Assembly: GCA_027019685.1 (NCBI GenBank)
Contig: JALUWH010000065.1
Span: 1-17,840 of the forward strand
Source of the DNA: Ghiorsea sp.
Lineage (GTDB): Bacteria > Pseudomonadota > Zetaproteobacteria > Mariprofundales > Mariprofundaceae
Length of the DNA: 17,840 bases
Direction of reading: 5' to 3'
Positions 1 to 6,154 of the stretch are shown one piece after another. The translations under genes and the position numbers were made by a program. The notes beneath the pieces are model-generated. The model saw nothing but the letters and a program-made list of their open reading frames with translations, did no database searches and was not told the DNA's origin. Position 1 is the stretch's first letter; each line of letters opens with the position of its first letter.

Positions 1-38
1 CCATAGTTTTTGGATTTACTTTTAGGAGAAGAACATAG

Positions 39-362
39 ATGGCAATCATAAATGTAACAGATGATAGTTTTGATAATGATGTATTGAAGGCATCAGGTGC
101 TGTACTTGTCGATTTTTGGGCACCGTGGTGTGGTCCTTGTAAACAAATTGCACCATTACTGGAAGAAGTTGCCGCAGAAATGGGCGATAAAATTACTATT
201 GCTAAAATTGATATTGATGATAACCCAAACACACCAGGTAAATACGGTGTGCGAGGTATCCCTACATTGAGTATTTTTAAAGATGGCAATGTGCAAGGAA
301 CAAAAGTAGGTGCTGTCAACAAAGCCAAGTTGGTTGATTTTATTAACGAACATTTAGATTAA
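39..362 (+). CDS. trxA: Thioredoxin
   Basis: Cytoplasmic thiol-disulfide reductant that donates electrons to ribonucleotide reductase, PAPS reductase, methionine sulfoxide reductases and others. The 107-residue protein has the usual thioredoxin length and carries the exact WCGPC active site (Cys31, Cys34) after the FWAPW strand, the buried Asp25 and the cis-proline in GIPT (Pro75). The start is the ATG at 39, preceded by AGGAGAA (24-30) at good spacing. The next gene begins 21 nt after the stop, so trxA may be co-transcribed with the YidD-like and gspGH genes. Its promoter lies outside the window. Nothing is unusual about it; the identification is secure. Confidence 0.97.
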   Translation: MAIINVTDDSFDNDVLKASGAVLVDFWAPWCGPCKQIAPLLEEVAAEMGDKITIAKIDIDDNPNTPGKYGVRGIPTLSIFKDGNVQGTKVGAVNKAKLVDFINEHLD

Positions 363-383
363 TTTTATATCTAGGGTATAAAG

Positions 384-797
384 GTGGCAATATTTCAGTT
401 TTTGCAAAAGGTGGAGTTTAACTCTGCCTTTTTTGCATCTACTTTACTAAGGATTTATTTATTCTTAGCAATGTTAAGCCTGATTTTGGGCTTATTTTGG
501 AAAAACTTTGATTTGCCACCGACAACACCGCAAGGGTTTGGCATTGCTTTTTATCAACATGTACTTGGGCATTTGGATGGGCGGGCTTGTCCTGCATACC
601 CTGTTTGTTCGGCGTATGCTAGAGAAGCGATTCAAACACACGGTGCTTTGGTGGGCTCTTGGTTGATGATTGATAGACTGATTCATGAAACGAGTGATTT
701 GTCGCTTGGCCCTTGGATCAATTGGAAAGGTGAAAAACGATTGTATGATCCACTTAAACGAAACGATTTTTGGTTGGAGAAAGAACATGAACATTGA
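384..797 (+). CDS. Divergent YidD-family membrane protein (membrane protein insertion efficiency factor-like)
   Basis: The 137-residue protein starts at GTG 384, with AGGG (373-376) upstream. Residues about 20-39 form one hydrophobic membrane segment. From about residue 54 the sequence follows the YidD pattern: an I-x-F-Y-Q segment, Gly-x-x-Cys69, YPVCSAYA (Cys75), EAI-x-x-HGAL-x-G-x-WL-x-x-x-RL, and a late YDPL matching the family's GGYDPVP end. Known YidD proteins are about 70-90 residues, membrane-associated and help YidC/Sec insertion. This copy is longer, has a clear N-terminal membrane helix, lacks the usual third Cys after the RL segment, and has an insertion before YDPL. Its last 11 bases overlap gspG, so translation is probably coupled and a role near type II secretion or pilin handling is conceivable. 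The family call is my pattern match, and the function is unproven. Confidence 0.72.
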   Translation: MAIFQFLQKVEFNSAFFASTLLRIYLFLAMLSLILGLFWKNFDLPPTTPQGFGIAFYQHVLGHLDGRACPAYPVCSAYAREAIQTHGALVGSWLMIDRLIHETSDLSLGPWINWKGEKRLYDPLKRNDFWLEKEHEH

Positions 798-1215
798 AGT
801 AACACAACAAAAGCAACATGAGCGTGGTTTTACCTTGTTAGAAATTATGGTGGTGTTGGTGATTATTGGTGTGCTTGCTGCTATGGTTGCACCACGATTT
901 ATTGAGCGGGCGGATGAAGCTAAGGTGGATTCAACACGAGCTCAAATTAAAAATATTGAGCAAGCTATGAAGTTGTATCGCTTGCAACATGGGCATTACC
1001 CTTCTTCTTCGGAAGGTATTCAAGCACTGGTTTCCCCTGGCAAGAATGGTAAGCGTTACCTAGATAGTTTACCTAAAGATGCATGGGGCAATCCATTTGT
1101 GTACTTGTCGCCTGGTGTACATGGTGATTTTGATATTTTATCTTATGGTGCTGATGCCAAAGCAGGTGGTTCAGGTTTTGATGCTGACATTGGCAATTGG
1201 GATGAACAAAAATAG
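787..1215 (+). CDS. gspG: Type II secretion major pseudopilin GspG
   Basis: GspG polymerises into the periplasmic pseudopilus that pushes folded exoproteins through the GspD secretin. The 142-residue product has a short basic leader ending in Gly14, cleaved by the prepilin peptidase before Phe15 (RG|FTLLEI), with the conserved Glu at mature position 5 and a hydrophobic helix to about residue 35. The C-terminal part has the GspG signature: an AWGNPF-x-Y-L-SPG segment, then a SYGADAKAGGSG loop and ADIGNW, which in known GspG structures binds calcium. The ATG at 787 is chosen because GGAG (776-779) sits 7 nt upstream and the leader then has normal length; an in-frame extension to 685 would lie inside the upstream gene. 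It overlaps the YidD-like gene by 11 bp, and gspH follows. Confidence 0.93.
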   Translation: MNIEVTQQKQHERGFTLLEIMVVLVIIGVLAAMVAPRFIERADEAKVDSTRAQIKNIEQAMKLYRLQHGHYPSSSEGIQALVSPGKNGKRYLDSLPKDAWGNPFVYLSPGVHGDFDILSYGADAKAGGSGFDADIGNWDEQK

Positions 1216-1223
1216 AAACTTTT

Positions 1224-1829
1224 TTGCCGTATAAACATGCCCAAGCAGGCTTCACCCTGCTTGAGATTTTGTTGGTGATTGTGATGATTGCGGTAACTTC
1301 AGCCATGGTTGTACCATCGTTGGATATTTCGGGTGCATCTTTGGATGATGAATCCGAAAGGCTGCAATCCACATTGCGCTATGCTTCTCAAGAAGCACAA
1401 TTGTCGGGTGAACCCCTACGTTGGGTCGCCACGAAATATGGCTGGCATTTTGAAGTTTTAGTACAAGATGAAGCGAATAAAAAACAAGACTTTGCAAGTT
1501 TGTCGTCAACAACCACATACACAGAGCCGAGTTATACTTGGCAGGCATATGAAGATGAGCCATTGCAGCCTTACGAGATACCAGCACCTTTGTTTATTAA
1601 AACTGTTGCACAAGCCATTGAATTTGATTTGGGTGTAGAAGTGAAAAACACAGGTCAAGCTGAGAATAAAAAAGAGCCTATTGTCGGTCAGGTGCTTTTT
1701 TTGCCAGATGGCACAACATCTCTCAGTGATATTGTGTTAGCCAGTGAGGATGATGGTGTTAAACCTGTTGTGTTACGTGTCCGTCCTGGTCCTGCGGGTA
1801 TTCGTTTGAAGAAAGAGGGTGAGAACTAA
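1224..1829 (+). CDS. gspH: Type II secretion minor pseudopilin GspH-like
   Basis: The protein has a prepilin-type N terminus: an 8-residue leader plus Gly9, cleavage before Phe10, FTLLEILLVIV with Glu at mature position 5, then a hydrophobic helix to about residue 31. The remaining 170 residues form a soluble domain with the GspH/FimT-type C-terminal pattern, in which the VGQVLFLPDGTTS segment is the best match. Minor pseudopilin GspH caps or primes the pseudopilus in the inner membrane and periplasm. An upstream in-frame stop at 1203 limits the start to TTG 1224 (or ATA 1212). No convincing Shine-Dalgarno is visible, so translational coupling to gspG, 8 nt upstream, is likely. At 201 residues it is slightly long. 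No gspI, gspJ or gspK follows, since the minus-strand gmk overlaps its stop codon. Assignment to GspH rather than another minor pseudopilin rests on gene order and the C-terminal pattern. Confidence 0.8.
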   Translation: MPYKHAQAGFTLLEILLVIVMIAVTSAMVVPSLDISGASLDDESERLQSTLRYASQEAQLSGEPLRWVATKYGWHFEVLVQDEANKKQDFASLSSTTTYTEPSYTWQAYEDEPLQPYEIPAPLFIKTVAQAIEFDLGVEVKNTGQAENKKEPIVGQVLFLPDGTTSLSDIVLASEDDGVKPVVLRVRPGPAGIRLKKEGEN

Positions 1830-2374
1830 TTTTTTACCAAGTGAATTAATGCATCTAAAGCATCATCAAAATTGTCATTAATGATTTGGTGTTGTGCTTC
1901 ATGGGCATGGTCTATTTCTGCTTGTGCAGCAGCCACACGTTGTTCAATCACATTAGAATCATCTTGTCCTCTTTGGGTTAAACGCTGGCGTAAAACTTCA
2001 ATGGATGGTGGCAAAATAAAAATCCGCGTAGCCGAAGGAATTTTCTCAGCGACCTGTGCTGCACCTTGCCAGTCAATTTCTAACAATACATCTTTACCTT
2101 GTTTAAGCAGGGCTTCTACATCACTTTGACGTGTACCATAATAATTATGATGGACTAGGGCAGATTCTAAGAATGCACCGTTGTCTTTTTGTTTTTTAAA
2201 GTCTTCAAGGCTTAAGAAATGATATTCACGTCCATCTTTTTCACCTGGTCTGGGTGCTCTTGTGGTGCAAGAAATAGACAAATGAAGGTTAGGACAAGCT
2301 TCAAGTAGTTTGTTGCATAAGCTGGATTTTCCTGCGCCAGAAGGACCTGAAATAATAAAAAGTTTACCGCTCAT
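1826..2374 (-). CDS. gmk: Guanylate kinase
   Basis: This enzyme phosphorylates GMP to GDP with ATP in the cytoplasm, for purine salvage and nucleotide supply. The 182-residue protein opens with the P-loop GPSGAGKSS (residues 10-18). It continues with the GMP-binding SCTTRAPRPGE-x-DGREYHF region, the YGT motif (about residues 79-81), LLEIDWQGA, and the lid/core segment R-x-x-x-R-x-x. It lacks the basic C-terminal tail of about 25 residues seen in the E. coli enzyme, but the catalytic core is complete. Its ATG overlaps the ferredoxin stop codon (ATGA, 2371-2374), so it is the second gene of a two-gene operon. Its stop overlaps that of the convergent gspH by 4 bp with no terminator between. The usual rpoZ neighbour is absent. 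The identification is secure. Confidence 0.96.
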   Translation of the reverse strand: MSGKLFIISGPSGAGKSSLCNKLLEACPNLHLSISCTTRAPRPGEKDGREYHFLSLEDFKKQKDNGAFLESALVHHNYYGTRQSDVEALLKQGKDVLLEIDWQGAAQVAEKIPSATRIFILPPSIEVLRQRLTQRGQDDSNVIEQRVAAAQAEIDHAHEAQHQIINDNFDDALDALIHLVKN

Positions 2375-2625
2375 GCTGTTTGTCCAGTGAGTTGTGCATA
2401 TTTATCTTTGAGTTCATCTTCACTTTCAACTCGGTTGGGGTCTTTGGGGATACAATCTACAGGACAAATGGCAACGCATTGGGGTTCATCATAATGCCCT
2501 ATACACTCGGTGCATAAGTCTGGGTTGATTTCAAAGATTTCAGTACCTTCAAAAATAGCATCATTGGGGCACTCTGGTTCACATAGAGCGCAGTTGATAC
2601 AGTCGTCAGTAATCAATAATGCCAA
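2371..2625 (-). CDS. fdx: 2[4Fe-4S] ferredoxin, YfhL/Allochromatium type
   Basis: Small cytoplasmic electron carrier with two [4Fe-4S] clusters. Counting from the start chosen here (84 residues), the cysteines lie at 9, 12, 15 and 19 (C-x2-C-x2-C-x3-CP) and at 38, 41, 50 and 54, plus 58. The eight-residue gap between the second and third cysteines of the second set, and the C-terminal extension after Cys58, mark the Allochromatium vinosum/YfhL subgroup, which has unusually low potentials. I choose TTG at 2625 rather than ATG at 2643. The TTG is preceded by GGGAG with 7 nt spacing and gives the family's typical MALLIT N terminus, whereas from the ATG that same GGGAG would be coding sequence. 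It overlaps gmk by 4 bp (ATGA). The partner enzyme is not visible here. Confidence 0.9.
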   Translation of the reverse strand: MALLITDDCINCALCEPECPNDAIFEGTEIFEINPDLCTECIGHYDEPQCVAICPVDCIPKDPNRVESEDELKDKYAQLTGQTA

Positions 2626-2738
2626 AGTTTTTCTCCCAATCATGTCAATAAAAGCAAAACCCTACAAATAAAGCATTGAATCACAAGGTCATAACTGTTT
2701 CACTTGCTCGCAAGTATGAATGATGTAGGGATAGTGAT

Positions 2739-3218
2739 ATGACAACAAGAACCAAACAGCAAATGCTGCTATTTATTCTTTTGCTGGCAGCAGATCAGTG
2801 GAGCAAATGGTGGATTGAACAACAGCTTCCTTTTTTTCATATGGTGGTGGTTGATGGCTTTTTTAATCTGGTCAAAGCACATAATTATGGCGTGGCATTT
2901 TCTATGTTTGCCGATTGGAATCATGCATGGCGAACCAATTTATTGCTTGGTGTCACCATAACGATTGCTGTAGTTGTCAGTGTGTGGTGGTGGCGAGAGC
3001 GGCATAAGGCTGGGCTTGAGTCGTGGCTGTTGGTATTAATATTGGTAGGTGCTGCGGGCAATATCTTGGATAGATTATACCTTGGTTATGTGGTGGATTT
3101 CATTGATTGGTATATTGTATGGGATGGAAAAGCATACCATTGGCCAGCTTTTAATATTGCAGATGCTTGTATTTCGCTGGCAGTTGTATTGTTGCTTGTT
3201 CGCAGTTTCAAAAAATAA
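2739..3218 (+). CDS. lspA: Lipoprotein signal peptidase (signal peptidase II)
   Basis: Inner-membrane aspartic protease that removes signal peptides from diacylglyceryl-modified prolipoproteins, acting after Lgt. The 159 residues show four hydrophobic segments (roughly 9-25, 66-85, 95-113 and 136-156). Family motifs are all present: DQWSK (19-23), the N-x-G-x-AFS region (49-55), GAAGNILDR (104-112), the catalytic VVDFIDW (Asp120) and FNIADA (Asp142). The ATG at 2739 follows TAGGGA (2726-2731) at good spacing. The gene stands alone rather than after ileS as in many proteobacteria, and converges on the YqaA-like gene with a 1-nt gap. Its substrates would include the two lipoproteins encoded at 8000 and 10250. 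The call is secure. Confidence 0.96.
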   Translation: MTTRTKQQMLLFILLLAADQWSKWWIEQQLPFFHMVVVDGFFNLVKAHNYGVAFSMFADWNHAWRTNLLLGVTITIAVVVSVWWWRERHKAGLESWLLVLILVGAAGNILDRLYLGYVVDFIDWYIVWDGKAYHWPAFNIADACISLAVVLLLVRSFKK

Positions 3219-3219
3219 G

Positions 3220-3648
3220 CTATAGAAAAGCCCATGTTATCAGCGTGTAACGGGTTAATTTACCTAAGCTGACTAAAGCGATAAATACATAGATGTTATA
3301 GCGTAATGCGCCTGCGACCAAACATAGTGGGTCACCGATGATGGGTAACCAAGCAAAGAGTAGGGCAGGTGTGCCCCAGGTTTGGAAATAATGTTCTGCT
3401 TGCTGTTGTTTGGCTGCTGATATGTGAAACCAACGATGACTAAACTGGAAGCCGTATTTTCCCATATAATAAGTGATAATGCTTCCCAAAACATTACCTA
3501 ATGTTGCCATAGTAACCAGTAGGTAAGGGTTGTTTGCGTTATCTTGTAAACGATAAAGAAGCAGTGCTTCTGAACCACCTGGAAAAAGGGTGGAGGAAAT
3601 CAGTGCTGAGAAAAAAAGTGTCCAGTCAAGTTGTGTAAGCCATATCAT
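3220..3648 (-). CDS. yqaA: YqaA-like DedA/VTT-domain membrane protein
   Basis: A 142-residue inner-membrane protein of the SNARE-associated/VTT (DedA) superfamily, closest in pattern to the short YqaA branch. Near the N terminus it has the STLFPGGSEALLL motif (about residues 19-31). Next come a G-N-x-x-G-S-x-x-x-Y-x-x-G segment (51-63), which is the DedA glycine-rich re-entrant region, and a W-x-P-x-x-GDPLCLVAGALR segment (about 100-115). Hydrophobic stretches account for three or four membrane helices. DedA-family proteins are implicated in lipid (undecaprenyl phosphate, phospholipid) translocation; for YqaA itself no activity is established. An in-frame TAG just upstream fixes the ATG at 3648. 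TAGG lies close to it, so initiation looks modest. It lies downstream of the HDOD gene across about 107 nt containing an inverted repeat. Confidence 0.85.
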   Translation of the reverse strand: MIWLTQLDWTLFFSALISSTLFPGGSEALLLYRLQDNANNPYLLVTMATLGNVLGSIITYYMGKYGFQFSHRWFHISAAKQQQAEHYFQTWGTPALLFAWLPIIGDPLCLVAGALRYNIYVFIALVSLGKLTRYTLITWAFL

Positions 3649-3669
3649 CCCTGCCTAGTTCAATGCTAA

Positions 3670-3711
3670 AGCAGTGATATTGCAAGTATTATCTTTTGCA
3701 TTATCAATGCT
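3670..3711. repeat. Long imperfect inverted repeat between the HDOD and yqaA genes
   Basis: Two 16-nt arms (3670-3685 and 3696-3711) are reverse complements at 14 of 16 positions, separated by a 10-nt AT-rich spacer. In RNA this would be a stable hairpin. It lies between the stop of the HDOD gene and the start of yqaA, both minus strand. In the minus direction it is followed by TTTAGC rather than a long U-run, so it is at best a weak terminator. A processing or attenuation hairpin, or a dyad operator, are alternatives. A 7-nt CAATGCT direct repeat (3661-3667, 3705-3711) flanks and enters it. Confidence 0.6.
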
Positions 3712-3755
3712 GTTTTAATGTTATTTATGTGATGTGAGCTTAATGATAGGTAAGT

Positions 3756-4568
3756 TTACCAGCTCATTTCTGTGAGGTGTTGGGTAATCATGGCATCGAA
3801 TTCTGAATCCCGAGTTTTGATTTCAACTTCTTCAATAGTAGTGAGGTTAGATAAGTGTTGATGGACAATGCTATCAGCTAGGGTAAGGATGTTGTCATTG
3901 ATATTGCAGCTATTACTACTGTGGTGTTGTCGTATGCGTTGACAAAATGTATCTTGGAATCCCCATTGTTTTAAGATAATAGCACCGACTTGAGCGTGAT
4001 CAATACCATATGCTTGTTGTTCAGCTTGGATAAGCTCTTCACCATGAAAGTTGGCAAAATCTTGTTCAAAATATTGGGGGTCAATACGTATGCCTAAAAT
4101 AGCTCTGCCTATATCATGAAGAAGCCCACTTAAAAACAATTCATCGGAGTTAAGCTGGCTTTCTTTGGGTCGTTGGATACAGATTTTTCGACAAGTTTGA
4201 CCGACCGCAAAAGCATGCGCCCAAAAACGACGCATGTTTGCAATGCCTGTGGGTAGTGAAAAACCATACAGTAAAGATATGGATAAGGCGATATTGCTGG
4301 TTTCGATGCGTCCTAATCTAGAAATTGCAAACGATAAGCTGCTAGTAGGCTTGTTCATAGGGTTGTAGTAGGAAGAATTTGCAATTTTCACAATCATAAC
4401 AGCAATAGTTTGATCGTGTTCTATGGCTTGTGTTAAGTCTTGTAGCGTTGATTCAGGTGTGTTGAGTACACTTTGGATATTAAGGAATAAATCTGGCAAT
4501 GTTGGTAGGCTGTCAATACTGTTTAATGTATCGATGGTTGATTGGCGTAAAAGTTTAATTGGGCTCAT
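3756..4568 (-). CDS. HDOD-domain protein
   Basis: The 270-residue cytoplasmic protein is essentially one HDOD domain (HD-related output domain). Recognisable parts are LPTLPDLF near residues 21-28, an E-x-D-Q-T-I-x-V-M-I-V-K-I-A-N-S-SYY segment (50-68), AISRLGR (81-87), and a SGLLHDIGR motif (His151-Asp152) followed by a DHAQVGA-x-I-L-K-x-W segment. HDOD proteins are signalling or regulatory modules linked to c-di-GMP, chemotaxis and motility; most have no shown phosphohydrolase activity. No receiver, GGDEF or EAL domain is attached, so this is a stand-alone module. The ATG at 4568 gives a typical N terminus, but I see no good Shine-Dalgarno. It reads divergently from the barrel-like protein gene, with the intergenic region shared. 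Confidence 0.88.
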   Translation of the reverse strand: MSPIKLLRQSTIDTLNSIDSLPTLPDLFLNIQSVLNTPESTLQDLTQAIEHDQTIAVMIVKIANSSYYNPMNKPTSSLSFAISRLGRIETSNIALSISLLYGFSLPTGIANMRRFWAHAFAVGQTCRKICIQRPKESQLNSDELFLSGLLHDIGRAILGIRIDPQYFEQDFANFHGEELIQAEQQAYGIDHAQVGAIILKQWGFQDTFCQRIRQHHSSNSCNINDNILTLADSIVHQHLSNLTTIEEVEIKTRDSEFDAMITQHLTEMSW

Positions 4569-4630
4569 AGCCGAGTTGAAGCAAAAAAAGTGCCATATTT
4601 TTATTTATTGTAATGCCAAGAGTTAAAGTT

Positions 4631-4659
4631 GTGACATATATCATTTCTTGGTCTATATT
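4631..4659 (+). promoter_or_regulatory. Sigma70-type promoter for the barrel-like protein gene
   Basis: GTGACA (4631-4636) and TATATT (4654-4659) each match the -35 and -10 consensus at five of six bases, with the optimal 17-nt spacer. Transcription would start near 4666 and give a leader of about 98 nt before the ATG at 4764. The -35 region overlaps a CRP-like dyad, TGTGA-N6-TCATT (4630-4645), matching 8 of 10 consensus positions. A regulator bound there would more likely repress than activate, and this dyad may be chance. Confidence 0.55.
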
Positions 4660-4763
4660 ACTGATTAGTTTGATGTTAAAGGTTGAAGTAGGTGACAAGT
4701 TAACAAACTATGTTTAACATTTCAGCCAATAATTATTGTTTTATTTCCCCTAAGGAGAAAGTT

Positions 4764-5492
4764 ATGAAAAAAATACACACACTATTGGCAGCTTCTGCCC
4801 TGCTTTTTGCAAGTCAGGCTCATGCAGCAAGCATTACAGGCTTTTCAGGAGCACAAGCTGCATACACAGGTTATACACAAGACTTGGCCGCTGCAGCATG
4901 GATGAACCCAAGCAACTCTGCTGAGCCGCATTCTTCAGGCATTCTACCATTTGGTATTCAAGCGGCTGTTGAAGTCACAGCATTAAAAATTGATCCCAAT
5001 GCAGCACAATGGCAAGCTGTGGGTTATACTCAGTCAACAATTCCTCTACCTAGAGTACGTATATCAGCGGGTATCCCATTTGGTTTAGATGTAGGTTATA
5101 TGAGTTTATCAGCTAAAGACTTAGGTGTTGACCTTTCAGGTTATGAAATTCGTATGGCGTTTGGTAATTATATTCCTGTACCTATGTTAGAAGCGAATGT
5201 GCGTTACCATTCAAGTTCGCTTACTTTAACTGACTTGGAAGTCAAAAACACAGGTTACGCAGTGATGGTTGGTGCAAACTTACCCATTGTTAAGCCTTAT
5301 GTTGAGTTTGGGACTGTGAAATCAACATCTTCGGCTACAGGCGCTTTGGCAGCTTTCCAACAGCTTGATGAAACCAATTCTACACTGGCTTTGGGTGCGA
5401 AAGTTGAGTTGGCATTTTTTATTGTAAATCTTGAGAAATCAACAGTTGGCAGTAAAGATTTAACAACTTTGAAATTAGGTTTTGAATTTTAA
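4764..5492 (+). CDS. Secreted protein, probable outer-membrane beta-barrel
   Basis: The 242-residue precursor has a clear Sec signal peptide (MKK, hydrophobic core, ending SQAHA|AS after residue 21). The mature part is rich in Gly, Ala, Ser, Tyr and short alternating segments, and it ends in a phenylalanine (LGFEF), the usual C-terminal signature recognised by the BAM complex. Pairs of amphipathic strands such as VRISAGIPFGLDVGYMSL and YEIRMAFGNYIPV fit a small barrel of perhaps 8-10 strands. I do not recognise the family, so substrate or role is unknown. The ATG at 4764 is chosen over the longer frame because AGGAG (4753-4757) and the signal peptide both fit it. A strong terminator follows, so it is probably a monocistronic, well-expressed gene. 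Confidence 0.75.
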   Translation: MKKIHTLLAASALLFASQAHAASITGFSGAQAAYTGYTQDLAAAAWMNPSNSAEPHSSGILPFGIQAAVEVTALKIDPNAAQWQAVGYTQSTIPLPRVRISAGIPFGLDVGYMSLSAKDLGVDLSGYEIRMAFGNYIPVPMLEANVRYHSSSLTLTDLEVKNTGYAVMVGANLPIVKPYVEFGTVKSTSSATGALAAFQQLDETNSTLALGAKVELAFFIVNLEKSTVGSKDLTTLKLGFEF

Positions 5493-5523
5493 GCGAAGCT
5501 TTATTGTTTTTTGATGTTTTAAG

Positions 5524-5562
5524 CCCACCACAAGCTATGTTTAGTTTGGGTGGGTTTTTTTT
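5524..5562 (+). terminator. Rho-independent terminator
   Basis: CCCACC (5524-5529) pairs with GGTGGG (5549-5554), extended by weaker outer A-T and G-T pairs, and is followed at once by eight T residues (5555-5562). It lies 32 nt after the stop of the barrel-like protein gene. The next plus-strand ATG begins at 5563, directly against the U-run, so the element could also act as an attenuator for the sigma factor operon. Confidence 0.85.
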
Positions 5563-5577
5563 ATGGGTGGTACTTTT

Positions 5578-6147
5578 GTGAGTAATGATATGAATCCTCA
5601 GCGGTGGTTGGTAGAGCATGGCGATATACTGTATCGCTTTGCTATGCAGCGCGCACAAAATGAGGAATTAGCGGCAGATTTGGTGCAAGATACCTTATTG
5701 GCAGCTTGGAAAAGTAAAGACTCTTTTTCAGGAAGCTCTACAATTAGAACTTGGCTTATTGGTATTTTAAAGCATAAATGGATTGATTATTTACGCAAAG
5801 AAATCAGACAACGGGATCATGCAACGCTAGCTGAAGGTGACCCTACAGCATGGTTTGACCCAAACAATGGAGCATGGTTGAAAAAACCACAGCAATGGCA
5901 TGATGACCCAGCGAGTTTATGCCAAGACACACAGTTTTTTCAGGTATTGCAAACTTGTGTAAAACATTTACCAGAAAAGCAGCGTTTGGTGTTTGATATG
6001 CGGGAGTTACAAGGTTTGGATTCTGATGAAATTTGTAAGGTGTGTGATGTTTCCGCGACCAATGTACACGTATTGTTGCACCGTGCTCGGCTTGCTCTGC
6101 GGCAATGTTTAGAAACGCATTGGTTTGGAGGCAAGAAGCCATGGTGA
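5578..6147 (+). CDS. ECF-like sigma-70 family RNA polymerase sigma factor
   Basis: Alternative sigma factor that would redirect RNA polymerase to a stress or envelope regulon. About 189 residues. Region 2 runs from DILYRFAMQR through ELAADLVQDTLLAAWK, SFSGSS-x-x-RTWL and GILKHKWIDYLRKE (about residues 16-75). A linker with a W-rich insert (about 88-110) follows, then region 4, with LPEKQRLVFDMREL, a SDEICKVCDVSATNVHV helix-turn-helix, and LLHRARLALRQCLE at the end. This arrangement matches the TIGR02943-like group normally paired with a small zinc-finger anti-sigma, and such a gene follows 7 nt later. Three starts are possible: ATG 5563, whose only SD would be the terminator arm; GTG 5578, with GGTGG 7 nt upstream; and ATG 5590. 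I prefer 5578 but am not certain. No own promoter is evident. Confidence 0.9.
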   Translation: MSNDMNPQRWLVEHGDILYRFAMQRAQNEELAADLVQDTLLAAWKSKDSFSGSSTIRTWLIGILKHKWIDYLRKEIRQRDHATLAEGDPTAWFDPNNGAWLKKPQQWHDDPASLCQDTQFFQVLQTCVKHLPEKQRLVFDMRELQGLDSDEICKVCDVSATNVHVLLHRARLALRQCLETHWFGGKKPW

Positions 6148-6154
6148 ATATAAG

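Noticed and set aside
685..786. Longer N terminus for GspG starting at 685
   Set aside because: It would place 34 extra residues before the prepilin leader, wholly inside the upstream gene. ATG 787 has its own Shine-Dalgarno and gives a normal leader.
1826..2374. gmk as a truncated pseudogene (182 residues against about 205)
   Set aside because: All catalytic motifs are present and only the non-catalytic basic tail is missing, which is common among guanylate kinases.
2711..2722. CTTGCTCGCAAG palindrome upstream of lspA
   Set aside because: The arms are only 5 bp with a 2-nt centre, too short to distinguish from chance, and no promoter elements align with it.
4630..4645. CRP/FNR activator site upstream of the barrel-like gene
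   Set aside because: It overlaps the better-supported -35 box, which is the wrong place for activation, and one half-site matches only three of five bases. It is kept only as a note on the promoter.
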